From NCBI GenBank assembly GCA_018242485.1, contig JAFEBV010000008.1:25963-89962 (forward strand): 64,000 nucleotides of DNA. The letters are read 5' to 3'. A model generated the notes under the pieces. The model worked only from the letters and a program-made list of their open reading frames with translations. It did not search any database and had not been told where the DNA came from. Shown in pieces: positions 16,937 to 24,253 of this stretch. Source of the DNA: Pseudomonadota bacterium (GTDB lineage: Bacteria; Pseudomonadota; Gammaproteobacteria; Xanthomonadales; Xanthomonadaceae). The stretch's first letter is position 1; every line of letters starts with the position of its first letter. The position numbers were made by a program, and so were the translations under genes.

Positions 16937-18028
16937 ATGCCAACTATCTGCTTCACCGGAATGGATCGCGCCGAGGAAGCCAAGCTCAAGCATTTGTTCG
17001 CGGAAGCCAATAACCGGCTGGGCGGCGAATGGAATCTGGTGGCCGAGGCGCAGGCGCGCGTGCTGGTGGTGGACATGGAGTCCATGTACGGCCACATGAC
17101 GTGGCTCAAGGCGCACAAGACCAAGCAGGTGATCGCGGTTTCCTCGCACCCCGACTGCGAGGCCGATCAGGTTCTGCTGCGGCCGGTGACCGTCGATTCG
17201 CTGGTCTATGCGCTGGGGCAGGCGGCCGCCGGGCACGTCACCCATGCCGCCGCGATCACCGGTTCGCACCCGGTGGTCGGCGCGGTGCCCGCTGCTCCAC
17301 CTGCCGCTGTTCCTGCGCCAGTTGCACCGCCGCAATCGCCGGCGCAGCCCCCGGCCGCCAAGCGCGCCGCGGCGCCACCGCCGCGTCCTGCACCGCCGGC
17401 TCCTGCGCCTGCATTGCCCCCGACGCCCGTCCCTGCGCCTGCTGCGGCACCTGCGCGCGATCCGGTGATGTGGAATTACCTGCAACCCGGCGGCCTGTCC
17501 GGGCCGTCGCAACTGGACATCGAGGACGCGCCGTCGCTGGTCATCGACCCGCGTTCGGACAGCTACATCGGCGGCCCGACCCTCAAGCCCTACCTGCCCT
17601 ACTGCGACCTCGGCACGCTGCGCGCGGATCGCTGGAAGTCGCTGTCCGGCGCGGAGGTGAACAAGCACCTCGTCGGCAACCACGTGATGCAGCCGCTGGC
17701 GCGGTTGCGCTGGCTGTACGCCCTCGTGCAGGGACATGGCGAACTGGCGCCGGGTTACGACCCGGACAACCAGTACAGATTGAACAAATGGCCGAAGGCC
17801 GAGCGCGAGTTCCCGCGCCACATGCGCATCGCCACCGCGATGATGCAGGCGCCGGGCACGCCGGCGGACATCGCCGCCCGCAGCGACTCGCCGCTGGCGG
17901 ATGTCAACGATTTCATCAACGCCAGCCTCGAGTCGGGATTTGCCGAGGCGGTGGCGTCGCAACCGTCCGGCACGACTGGCGGCGGCAAGCCCGGCGGTTT
18001 GCTCAGCCGCCTGCGCGGCGGACGTTGA
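16937..18028 (+). CDS. two-domain protein of unknown function with a long Pro/Ala linker
   Basis: 363 residues from the ATG at 16937, which has GGGGGAT at the correct distance; an ATG nine bases upstream has the G run too close. Residues 1-95 look like a degenerate receiver-type Rossmann fold (ICFTGMDRAEEAKLKHLF, ARVLVVDMES, KQVIAVSSHPD, a hydrophobic strand then LLRPVTVDSLVYAL), but I see no conserved phospho-acceptor pocket. A linker of about 80 residues, almost all P and A, leads to a C-terminal domain (about 205-340) with YCDLGTLRADRWKSL and a final helix-turn-helix-like section. I do not recognise the family. It was the gene upstream of rpsO before the island inserted. Confidence 0.75.
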   Translation: MPTICFTGMDRAEEAKLKHLFAEANNRLGGEWNLVAEAQARVLVVDMESMYGHMTWLKAHKTKQVIAVSSHPDCEADQVLLRPVTVDSLVYALGQAAAGHVTHAAAITGSHPVVGAVPAAPPAAVPAPVAPPQSPAQPPAAKRAAAPPPRPAPPAPAPALPPTPVPAPAAAPARDPVMWNYLQPGGLSGPSQLDIEDAPSLVIDPRSDSYIGGPTLKPYLPYCDLGTLRADRWKSLSGAEVNKHLVGNHVMQPLARLRWLYALVQGHGELAPGYDPDNQYRLNKWPKAEREFPRHMRIATAMMQAPGTPADIAARSDSPLADVNDFINASLESGFAEAVASQPSGTTGGGKPGGLLSRLRGGR

Positions 18029-18085
18029 CGGCGCGGGGCGGGGCGCTGCCGCAGCCGCGCCGCCGAAGCGCTGGCGTCGCCATCC

Positions 18086-18093
18086 GGATTCCG
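18086..18093. repeat. target-site duplication GGATTCCG, copy 1
   Basis: Eight bases directly outside the left inverted repeat of the first IS1-like element. The identical octamer recurs at 21427-21434 and 24527-24534. Confidence 0.85.
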
Positions 18094-18102
18094 GGTAGTG
18101 TC

Positions 18103-18417
18103 CTAATTTGGATCGACGTACTCCAAGAGCAGCGCGGACGCCAGCCCGGTAGCATCGTCGGCAACGGTCAGCAGCTTGATCTTCTTGCTCCCGAAGCTCG
18201 CCCTGATGACTTCGTCCTCAGTCATTTCTAGGGCCGCCATGAGGTGAAGCACGGTCCGCTGGCCTTTGTCCTTCTTCTTGGCCTTCTCAGCGCAAAGGTA
18301 GCGTTCCAGCTTGCAGCGCTTGGACGTGATGCGCCACCAGATAGCACCAGCCGCGTAGACGGCTAGGATGCCGGTCACGACTTGGGCGATATCTGCGGCG
18401 ATCTCTAGGCAGGTCAT
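18103..18417 (-). CDS. small membrane protein of element 1
   Basis: 104 residues. An N-terminal membrane helix (about 8-29, IAADIAQVVTGILAVYAAGAIWW) is followed by a basic, lysine-rich region (KRCKLERYLCAEKAKKKDKG) and a compact C-terminal segment (TVLHLMAALEMTEDEVIRASFGSKKIKLL) that could be a small winged-helix-like fold. I do not recognise the family. Its ATG overlaps the stop of the upstream 105-residue gene as ATGA, so translation is probably coupled. The TAG stop lies within the left terminal inverted repeat. Being last in the AAA cargo operon, it may be a membrane-acting effector or partner of the ATPase; this is a guess from context. Confidence 0.72.
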   Translation of the reverse strand: MTCLEIAADIAQVVTGILAVYAAGAIWWRITSKRCKLERYLCAEKAKKKDKGQRTVLHLMAALEMTEDEVIRASFGSKKIKLLTVADDATGLASALLLEYVDPN

Positions 18418-18731
18418 GACGATCTAGCCCTATGCTCGGCAACAATTGCAGCCCTCACCGCAGCTAGCGGCGAGTCGATTGGCGGGACGTGCAAGACCGC
18501 GAAGAAGCGCCGCCTGTACGACCCCTCGACCGGAGAAGACCACGCATAGGCCCGCGATGCCTTCGGGTGCTCCGCGAGGTCGAAGACGTGCACGACGCCC
18601 TCCCATACGACAAGGCCGTTGTGCGTCTCTTTGATTGGCAGCGACTGCACATAAGAAGCATGGCCGCCATGCTGAGCCTCAATCGCAATAATTAATTCGC
18701 GTTTTGCATGATCCATGAATTTACTCTTCAT
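18414..18731 (-). CDS. small protein of unknown function in the AAA cargo operon
   Basis: 105 residues from the ATG at 18731, which overlaps the last codons of the AAA gene; an earlier in-frame ATG at 18749 and one at 18716 are alternatives. It ends in an ATGA overlap with the next gene. The sequence has a central beta-rich part (GLVVWEGVVHVFDLAE, RRRFFAVLHVPP) and a C-terminal helix (PLAAVRAAIVAEHRAR). No known motif is seen. Overlap on both sides indicates a tightly coupled three-gene unit behind one promoter. Function is unknown; the arrangement suggests it works with the ATPase. Confidence 0.72.
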   Translation of the reverse strand: MKSKFMDHAKRELIIAIEAQHGGHASYVQSLPIKETHNGLVVWEGVVHVFDLAEHPKASRAYAWSSPVEGSYRRRFFAVLHVPPIDSPLAAVRAAIVAEHRARSS

Positions 18732-20199
18732 CCGCTCCGACTTCTTCATGCGTGGGGAAGTCCTCAATTTTTGCTTGTACAAATTGAGGAATATCGAGCG
18801 GCGCCGTGATGTTTTTGCCTACCATAAAGCAGTAAAGCGCACTTGGCACAACATGCACCGGCCGATCATGCAGTTTGATATGTTTGTTTACTGTCCGGCT
18901 GGTGAAAAAGGCATTCGTCACAGATGGGTGCTTATTAATTAAGTAGCGAAGCGATTTCGTTTGCTCCCATTCGTCTCTGCCAACCTTGTCTGACCACTTT
19001 ATCTCGCCGGCCCAAAGCGGCTGCTGCACTGGACCGCCCAAGTAGACAATATCTACCTCTCCTTCATTACGCCACCGCGCATATTTCAAATGATGGAATC
19101 CGGCAGAATGCTGCCATTGCGAGAAGATTGCCGACTCCGTTAGGTGGCCAATCCTTGACTTGTCGGCGGGGCTAACGGGGGCAAACAGTGCCGCTCGCAT
19201 GGAGGGGTTGTTCAAGTAGACTTTGAAATTGCGCTCTCGCTGCATTGATCGACAGTTGTCGTCAACAGTCGAGACTTTAATTATCAAGAATGCGCTCTCA
19301 AGATAATCCATGTACCGCTTTATCGTCGGTTTTGTGATTCCTGACTCGCGCGAGATATTTTCTAGGCTTGCTTCCTCGCCAGCATTGTAGGCCAAGAACG
19401 AAAACAGTTTATTGAGTTCTTGTATTTCTTGAATACCATACAGGCTCGGGAGATCCTTCAAGAGGATCTTGTCGATAATATCGTTCTTGATGAACTGCTC
19501 AGGATTGTTTCTGATTTCTTCGTTGAGAACGGCTTCCGGATAACCGCCGTAGTTAAGGTAGTTGATGAACTCAGCGTTTAGCCCTTCGATGTCGTCTGTA
19601 GAGTAACTTCCAGGCTGATTGCCCTGTACAAGCTCACCCTTATTTATGAATTGAAGAAATTCAAAAAATGTCAAAGGTGGCAACATGAACTCGCTAAACC
19701 TTCCAGCGCCTGATTCCTTGCTCTTTAGGCGCAACGCTGCGGCGGCCGAACCAGATGCTATAAATTTGATGCCGGGATAAGAATCAACCAAATCCTTTAA
19801 GTGCGTTTCCCATCCTTTCAAATATTGAATCTCATCGTAAATGACGATTTTCTGTGCAGATTGATTCTCAGCCTCCGGCATGAAGCGCAGAAATTTTTCC
19901 AGATCAATTCCCGAATAAATCGGTGTATCAATGCTTGCGTATAGAATGCATTTCGGGTCAACACCCTGCTCTATGGCGTGCTTTACAAATTGCTTCATCA
20001 TGAACGTTTTGCCGACGCGACGCGGACCAAGCAAAATCGTCGCTCGACGAACATCAAATTTCAGGGAGAGCGTTACAAAAGGATTGAAGTAGACCCTTTT
20101 AGGATGTGTCGCTTCTTGGATTCCTGCGCCATTGTCCTTCCACCACGGATTGTCACGCTCTATTCGAAGCTGGATGTCTTCCGGAGAGATTGCGAGCAC
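18721..20199 (-). CDS. AAA_14/DUF4143 P-loop ATPase with PD-(D/E)XK-like C-terminus
   Basis: 492 residues. Walker A is GPRRVGKT (58-65), Walker B IVIYDE (118-123), and a sensor-like IASGS lies at 147-151. A winged-helix section follows (about 280-310, SRESGITKPTIKRYMDYLES). The C-terminal DUF4143 domain has E355, EVDIVYL (381-387) and EIKWSD (399-404), the acidic-D-ExK array of restriction-like nucleases. Such proteins are widespread, strongly mobile and poorly understood. The GTG at 20199 follows GGAGGCGTCAA. It heads a cargo operon with two overlapping small genes. Base composition is clearly more AT-rich than the flanking chromosome, a sign of transfer. Confidence 0.88.
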   Translation of the reverse strand: MLAISPEDIQLRIERDNPWWKDNGAGIQEATHPKRVYFNPFVTLSLKFDVRRATILLGPRRVGKTFMMKQFVKHAIEQGVDPKCILYASIDTPIYSGIDLEKFLRFMPEAENQSAQKIVIYDEIQYLKGWETHLKDLVDSYPGIKFIASGSAAAALRLKSKESGAGRFSEFMLPPLTFFEFLQFINKGELVQGNQPGSYSTDDIEGLNAEFINYLNYGGYPEAVLNEEIRNNPEQFIKNDIIDKILLKDLPSLYGIQEIQELNKLFSFLAYNAGEEASLENISRESGITKPTIKRYMDYLESAFLIIKVSTVDDNCRSMQRERNFKVYLNNPSMRAALFAPVSPADKSRIGHLTESAIFSQWQHSAGFHHLKYARWRNEGEVDIVYLGGPVQQPLWAGEIKWSDKVGRDEWEQTKSLRYLINKHPSVTNAFFTSRTVNKHIKLHDRPVHVVPSALYCFMVGKNITAPLDIPQFVQAKIEDFPTHEEVGADEE

Positions 20200-20264
20200 T
20201 TGACGCCTCCATGCAATTAGACAAACGGTCGTTTCACTAACCGGCTTGTGCGCGATAAGTTATT

Positions 20265-20284
20265 GAAAATAATTAATTATTTTC
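20265..20284. promoter_or_regulatory. perfect 20-bp AT palindrome upstream of the AAA operon
   Basis: GAAAATAATTAATTATTTTC is self-complementary. It sits between the stop of the 77-residue HTH-like gene and the start of the AAA gene, 66 bases upstream of the GTG. It could be an operator for the HTH-like protein or part of an AT-rich promoter; without a GC stem it is a poor terminator. Confidence 0.45.
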
Positions 20285-20290
20285 CTGCAA

Positions 20291-20524
20291 TTAAGAATTG
20301 CGCTTGCCGTCGAGTGTGTCTGCCAAGTGCTCGAAACGAGCGGCCTGTTCCCTAGCCAGCCTCGACACCACGGCCCGCCAGTCGTTAGGCGGGGACCTGT
20401 GCGCGGCAGCATCCGGCCGCAGTCGTGCTTGTCGAATCGAGGCGACAGACGCCTTCAATTCTTTCGCAAGCCGCTTATGGTCAATCCTGCCGAGTAAGTC
20501 GTCTGTAGCCGCCTTGAAATTCAT
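20291..20524 (-). CDS. small HTH-like protein of element 1
   Basis: 77 residues from the ATG at 20524; an ATG 13 codons upstream is possible. The middle (HKRLAKELKASVASIRQARL) has the spacing of a helix-turn-helix, and the C-terminal half is a charged helix (WRAVVSRLAREQAARFEHLADTL). The gene lies back-to-back with the transposase, with starts 68 bases apart, and upstream of the AAA gene on the same strand. It is a good candidate for a regulator of transposase or cargo expression. I recall similar small proteins beside IS1-like transposases but cannot confirm that here. Confidence 0.7.
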   Translation of the reverse strand: MNFKAATDDLLGRIDHKRLAKELKASVASIRQARLRPDAAAHRSPPNDWRAVVSRLAREQAARFEHLADTLDGKRNS

Positions 20525-20592
20525 GTATGCAGTCCTATTGACAAGCCTCATTCTGTCCATCATACTGCATACAACGAAGGAAGAGAACCGCC

Positions 20593-21417
20593 ATGAATCG
20601 CACCCCTCTCGCTCGCCGCACTCAGATCATCGGATGCCTCGTTGAAGGCAACTCGATCCGTTCCACCGAGCGCATGACCAACACGCACCGCGACACCATC
20701 ATGCGCCTGCTGGTACAGGTCGGAGACGGCTGCGCGAAGCTCATGGATGAGCAAATGCGCGACCTGAGCTGCCGTCGCGTGCAGGTCGATGAAATTTGGT
20801 CTTACGTCCAGAAGAAGCAAGCGCAGATGACGCGGAAAGATGACCGTAGTCGCGTGGGCGATCAATGGACGTTCGTAGCCATCGACGCGGAAACGAAGTT
20901 GGTCCCGGCCTACAGGGTCGGCAAGAGGAATCGCGCCAACGCTGTGGCCTTCATGGCGGACCTCTCGGATCGTCTTGCGAACCGCGTGCAGCTTTCGTCC
21001 GACGCGCTCACCACCTATGTGGATGCGGTCGAGCGGGCATTCGGTGCCGATGTGGACTACGGCCAAGCGGTTAAATTCTATGAAGCCGAGCCCATCGGAC
21101 CCGGCCGCTACAGTCCGCCGAAGGTCATCCGCTCCGAACGTACCGTCATTGCCGGCGACCCGGACCGCGCCCATATCTCGACCAGCCTGATCGAGCGCCA
21201 GAACCTCACCATGCGCATGTCCATGCGTCGGTTCACGCGCCTGACCAACGGCTTCTCCAAGAAGATCGAGAACATGCGGGCGGCTGTGTCCCTGCACTTC
21301 GCGCACTACAACTTTGTGCGGCTCCATCGCAGCATCCGGATGACCCCGGCGATGGCGGCCGGAGTGACCCCGCGCCTGTGGTCGCTGGAGGAGCTGGTGG
21401 ACCGGACCTCAAATTAG
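20593..21417 (+). CDS. IS1-like transposase of element 1
   Basis: 274 residues. An N-terminal helix-turn-helix (LARRTQIIGCLVEGNSIRST) precedes a DDE-type catalytic core: D66/E67 in VDEIWSY, D137 in QLSSDALTTYVDA, and E201 in LIERQNLTMRMS, followed by RRFTRLTNGFSKK. It is related to the transposase of element 2 over its whole length but clearly diverged (it lacks the DGH version of the second motif and has a shorter C-terminus). It is a single frame with no programmed frameshift, unlike classical IS1. The TAG stop lies inside the right inverted repeat. It should bind the GGTAGTG ends and cut and join them. Confidence 0.87.
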   Translation: MNRTPLARRTQIIGCLVEGNSIRSTERMTNTHRDTIMRLLVQVGDGCAKLMDEQMRDLSCRRVQVDEIWSYVQKKQAQMTRKDDRSRVGDQWTFVAIDAETKLVPAYRVGKRNRANAVAFMADLSDRLANRVQLSSDALTTYVDAVERAFGADVDYGQAVKFYEAEPIGPGRYSPPKVIRSERTVIAGDPDRAHISTSLIERQNLTMRMSMRRFTRLTNGFSKKIENMRAAVSLHFAHYNFVRLHRSIRMTPAMAAGVTPRLWSLEELVDRTSN

Positions 21418-21426
21418 GACACTACC

Positions 21427-21434
21427 GGATTCCG
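21427..21434. repeat. target-site duplication GGATTCCG, copy 2
   Basis: The only eight bases between the right end of element 1 and the left end of element 2. It serves as the flanking duplication of both. Confidence 0.88.
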
Positions 21435-21443
21435 GGTAGTGGT

Positions 21444-22319
21444 CTAGGTTGAAATCTTCTTCTTGTACGGGCCGCGCTTCTTCGCCACCGGCTCCGGGAC
21501 CAGCCCGGCGATATCTTCCAGCGACCAGACGTGATCCGACAGCCCGGCTTCCATCGCCGGGGTGACGCGCAGCGTCTTATGGATCCGGCCGAAGTTGTAG
21601 TACATGAAGTGCAGCGCCACCGCGTGGGCGTGATTCTCGACCTTCTTGCTGAACCCGTTGGTGAGGCGGGTGAAGCGGCGCATGCCCATGCGCATCGTGA
21701 GGTTCTGGCGCTCGACGTAGCTGGTGGAGACCTTCGCCATGTCGGGGTTGCCCGTCACCTTCTCCTTCTTCGCGGCCACGAACTCTGACGGGCTGTACTT
21801 ACGTTCTGGCGATTGCGGGCCTTCCCCGTACTGCTTGATCAGCATGGCGTAGTCGATGGACGCGCCGAACGCGCCCTCTACGGCGTCCAGATAGCACTTG
21901 TGGCCGTCCGTCGTGAGCTGGATGCGGCTCTTGAGGCGCGGGGCCAGATCGCCAATGAAGGCCCGCGCTGCGTCGGCGTCGCGCGTGCCGACCATGAACC
22001 CGGCGATGAGCTTGGTATCGGCGCAGATCGCTGTCCACGTCCACACGTCGCCATGGCCGAACACGCCGGCATGCTCGGGCGCAACGTTCTTCTGCTTCGA
22101 CCCCACGAACGACCAGATTTCATCGCACTGGATGCGCTTACACGGCATGTTCCGCAGCGCCTTGTCCTGAAACTCCCCACAGGCCGCGCCGACATCGGCA
22201 AGCAGCTTTAACACCGTCACCTTGGAGACGCCGGTGATTCGGCACGTCGCATTGATCGAGTTCCCCTCCACCAGCAGGGCGAGGACTTGGGCGCGAGTTT
22301 GGAGGGTCAGCTTGTTCAT
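21444..22319 (-). CDS. IS1-like transposase of element 2
   Basis: 291 residues from the ATG at 22319, which gives MNKLTLQTRAQVL, a usual N-terminus for this group; the frame is open a further 23 codons upstream. A helix-turn-helix (VEGNSINATCRITGVSKVTVLKLL) precedes D66 (CDEIWSF), D138 in TTDGHKCYLDA, and E203 in YVERQNLTMRMG, the DDE set, then a basic C-terminus (KKRGPYKKK). The TAG stop is inside the left inverted repeat. The frame is intact with all catalytic residues present, so the element may still be active. It is divergent from the cargo genes, with an operator-like inverted repeat between. Confidence 0.9.
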   Translation of the reverse strand: MNKLTLQTRAQVLALLVEGNSINATCRITGVSKVTVLKLLADVGAACGEFQDKALRNMPCKRIQCDEIWSFVGSKQKNVAPEHAGVFGHGDVWTWTAICADTKLIAGFMVGTRDADAARAFIGDLAPRLKSRIQLTTDGHKCYLDAVEGAFGASIDYAMLIKQYGEGPQSPERKYSPSEFVAAKKEKVTGNPDMAKVSTSYVERQNLTMRMGMRRFTRLTNGFSKKVENHAHAVALHFMYYNFGRIHKTLRVTPAMEAGLSDHVWSLEDIAGLVPEPVAKKRGPYKKKIST

Positions 22320-22403
22320 GGGCACCATCATTGCACGAAATGCATGATCGGTCAAGTATATCGTACATTTCAGTTGACGAAAAGCCATCCGACGGACGAT
22401 ATG

Positions 22404-22430
22404 GCGGACAGGATAATTGTCCGCTACAAT
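22404..22430 (+). promoter_or_regulatory. candidate promoter and operator of the XRE-ImmA cargo operon
   Basis: An inverted repeat GCGGACA-N7-TGTCCGC (22404-22424) abuts a -10 box TACAAT (22425-22430), which lies 31 bases upstream of the ATG of the 213-residue gene. The position, spanning the region between -35 and -10, is that of a repressor operator. The XRE protein encoded second in the operon is the natural candidate to bind it. Confidence 0.5.
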
Positions 22431-22461
22431 GCGCTAACCTCCCAACTTTGACAACTAGCCC

Positions 22462-23103
22462 ATGGACGTTAAGTCAACCCTGCAACTGTGCGGTGTCTCC
22501 GATGCTCACTTCGAGCTGATCTCCGAGGCCATCCCCGAAGGCTATGCCGCGCTGCGCAAGCTGGCGGACAGCACGCCGATGTTCGCCGGGTTCATGCCGG
22601 GGTTCTACAGCTTGGGCTACCTGCGAAATACCGCGGTCCAGTACGCGCTTCAGACCAAGGCAGGCTTCAACGACCTCTTCTTCGTCAAGACCGCCTTCAA
22701 TGCTGCGAGGAACTCCCCGTTTATCCAGTTGCAGACGGGGAACGTCATCTTCACTACCCACTACTGCGGCAAGCGTGGGACGCGTAGCATTCGCAAGTCG
22801 ATTTCGCGTGCCAAGCTTAACCAGCGCAACGGCGATCTCTTCACCAAAGAAGCTGATACCCCGGATGCCTTCCCGAACATCGGAGCCGCCTATGCACAGA
22901 TCGTGCATGGCGGCTTGAGTGATCCGGTCGTGGCCGCGATCCGCATCCCGAACCGAGACCAAGTTACCTCCCTGCTGGCACCGATGATTCTGGATTTGAA
23001 GAAGGCGGACCCAGCGAAGGTTGAAGAAGTAAGGGATCGTATTGCCGAGACCATCAAGGCCAAGAGTAAGCAGGACAAGGGACAGGAACGCGATGCAGGC
23101 TAA
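22462..23103 (+). CDS. 213-residue cargo protein paired with an XRE-ImmA/IrrE gene
   Basis: Length 213 residues. I do not recognise the family. The N-terminal half is mixed helix with aromatic-rich strands (FMPGFYSLGYLRNTAVQYAL, FNDLFFVKTAFNAARNSPFIQL). The middle has a strand followed by a basic segment (NVIFTTHYCGKRGTRSIRKSISRAKLNQRN), and the C-terminus is a charged helix (VEEVRDRIAETIKAKSKQDK). No signal peptide or membrane helix is seen. It overlaps the start of the XRE-ImmA gene by 11 bases, so the two are translationally coupled and probably act as a pair. By analogy with ImmA/IrrE pairs it may be a toxin or the protease's substrate, but this is inference. Confidence 0.72.
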   Translation: MDVKSTLQLCGVSDAHFELISEAIPEGYAALRKLADSTPMFAGFMPGFYSLGYLRNTAVQYALQTKAGFNDLFFVKTAFNAARNSPFIQLQTGNVIFTTHYCGKRGTRSIRKSISRAKLNQRNGDLFTKEADTPDAFPNIGAAYAQIVHGGLSDPVVAAIRIPNRDQVTSLLAPMILDLKKADPAKVEEVRDRIAETIKAKSKQDKGQERDAG

Positions 23104-24253
23104 GTTTCAACCGAAGCGTCTTCAGCAGGCTCGCCACCTTAAGCGCATGAGTCTTGGGGAGCTTGGTGTCGCCTCTGAGATTAGCCGTCAAGCGCTCAGC
23201 CAGTTTGAGCGTGGCGAACGGATGCCGCTGCCGGAGACGATGGAGAAGTTGGCTTCGGTTCTTTCAGTTCCGACTGAGTTCTTCTTGCGTCCTATCGGCC
23301 GCCTGGAAGGCAGCGCGCGTACAGTCGTGCATTATCGTTCGCTCAAGCGAACGCGAGACATCATCAAGGAACAGCAGCGCGCGGCAACGATTCTTGAGCT
23401 GTGCGCTGCCGTTGTGGACACGCTTGAACAACACATTGAATATCAAGCCGCCAGCGTGCCTAGGGCATACCCATCGTCTGGCAACGTGCTGAAGTTGTCT
23501 GGCGACGAAGTCGAAGATATTGCCGCTGAGACTCGCAAGATGCTTGGGCTCGGGAATGGTCCTATCTCCGACATGGCGTTGCTGGTTGAGAACTTGTCTG
23601 TTCCGATCATCTATACCCCGCTCCCGCGCGGAATGGATGGGATGTCTGCATGGTTTGCGGATAGGCCCTTTATCGTCGTCTCATCCGAATGCAGCTATGC
23701 GCGCTCGCGACTAAATATCGCTCACGAGTTTGGGCACCTGATCCTCCACCAAGAAATTAGCGAGGAGATGGACCTCGATACCGAAACGTTCAACATCGTT
23801 GAGCCGCAAGCATGGCGTTTTGCTGGCGCGTTTATGTTGCCGGCAAAGTCTTTCTTGTCAGAAATCTATAGCGTGTCAGTGGAGGCGCTCTCGATTCTCA
23901 AGAAGAAATGGGGCGTATCAATAGCCGCCATGATCAAGCGACTCCATGATCTCGACGTGATTGATGATGCGCAGCGTCGGAACCTCAACATCCAATTGAG
24001 AATCAAGGGTATGAACAAGCGCGAACCCGGAGACGACATGTCGCGGGAAAGGGCGAGGCTGATCAATCGCGCGGCGACGTTTCTGTCTGAAAACGGCGAC
24101 TTGTCGATCCATGGGCTTGCTGCGGAAGCCATGCTGCCGCGCCAGTTCTTGGCCGAAGCGTTGGAGTTAGCGCCTGAACAATTGCTGCCCCCGCCTCCCA
24201 AGAATGTCATTCAGTTCAAGATGAAGAACGGTCCTTTGTCCAACGCGAGCTAG
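23093..24253 (+). CDS. XRE-family regulator fused to an ImmA/IrrE metallopeptidase
   Basis: 386 residues. Residues 6-62 form an XRE helix-turn-helix (LKRMSLGELGVASEISRQALSQFERG). The zinc protease motif HEFGH is at 211-215 in NIAHEFGHLILHQE, with distal acidic residues, as in ImmA/IrrE (COG2856) proteins that cleave repressors in response to DNA damage or phage. The extra C-terminal helical part (about 300-386) ends in a proline-rich LLPPPPKN. The ATG at 23093 lies inside the upstream gene (11-base overlap). Convergent overlap of 38 bases with the KGG protein gene marks the end of the operon. Repression of its own operator at 22404 is plausible. Confidence 0.88.
   Translation: MQAKFQPKRLQQARHLKRMSLGELGVASEISRQALSQFERGERMPLPETMEKLASVLSVPTEFFLRPIGRLEGSARTVVHYRSLKRTRDIIKEQQRAATILELCAAVVDTLEQHIEYQAASVPRAYPSSGNVLKLSGDEVEDIAAETRKMLGLGNGPISDMALLVENLSVPIIYTPLPRGMDGMSAWFADRPFIVVSSECSYARSRLNIAHEFGHLILHQEISEEMDLDTETFNIVEPQAWRFAGAFMLPAKSFLSEIYSVSVEALSILKKKWGVSIAAMIKRLHDLDVIDDAQRRNLNIQLRIKGMNKREPGDDMSRERARLINRAATFLSENGDLSIHGLAAEAMLPRQFLAEALELAPEQLLPPPPKNVIQFKMKNGPLSNAS

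Larger units (their letters stand above)
18094..21426 (+). mobile_element. IS1-like cargo-bearing element 1 (3333 bp)
   Basis: Bounded by a perfect 17-bp inverted repeat, GGTAGTGTCCTAATTTG at 18094-18110 and its complement at 21410-21426, with GGATTCCG repeated directly on both sides. IR ends starting GGT and 8-9 bp duplications are features of the IS1 family. It encodes a transposase at the right end (plus strand) and four genes on the minus strand: a 77-residue HTH-like protein, an AAA/DUF4143 ATPase and two small proteins. The cargo is visibly more AT-rich than the host genes, most of all at 18700-20290, which points to an outside source. Both outermost genes end at a TAG stop encoded by the inverted repeat itself. 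Confidence 0.87.

Noticed and set aside
18096..21424. TA dinucleotide duplication of a Tc1/IS630-type element
   Set aside because: TA flanks the inner part of the ends, but extending the inverted repeats by two bases gives GGTAGTG ends and a much better 8-bp duplication, and the transposase is IS1-like.
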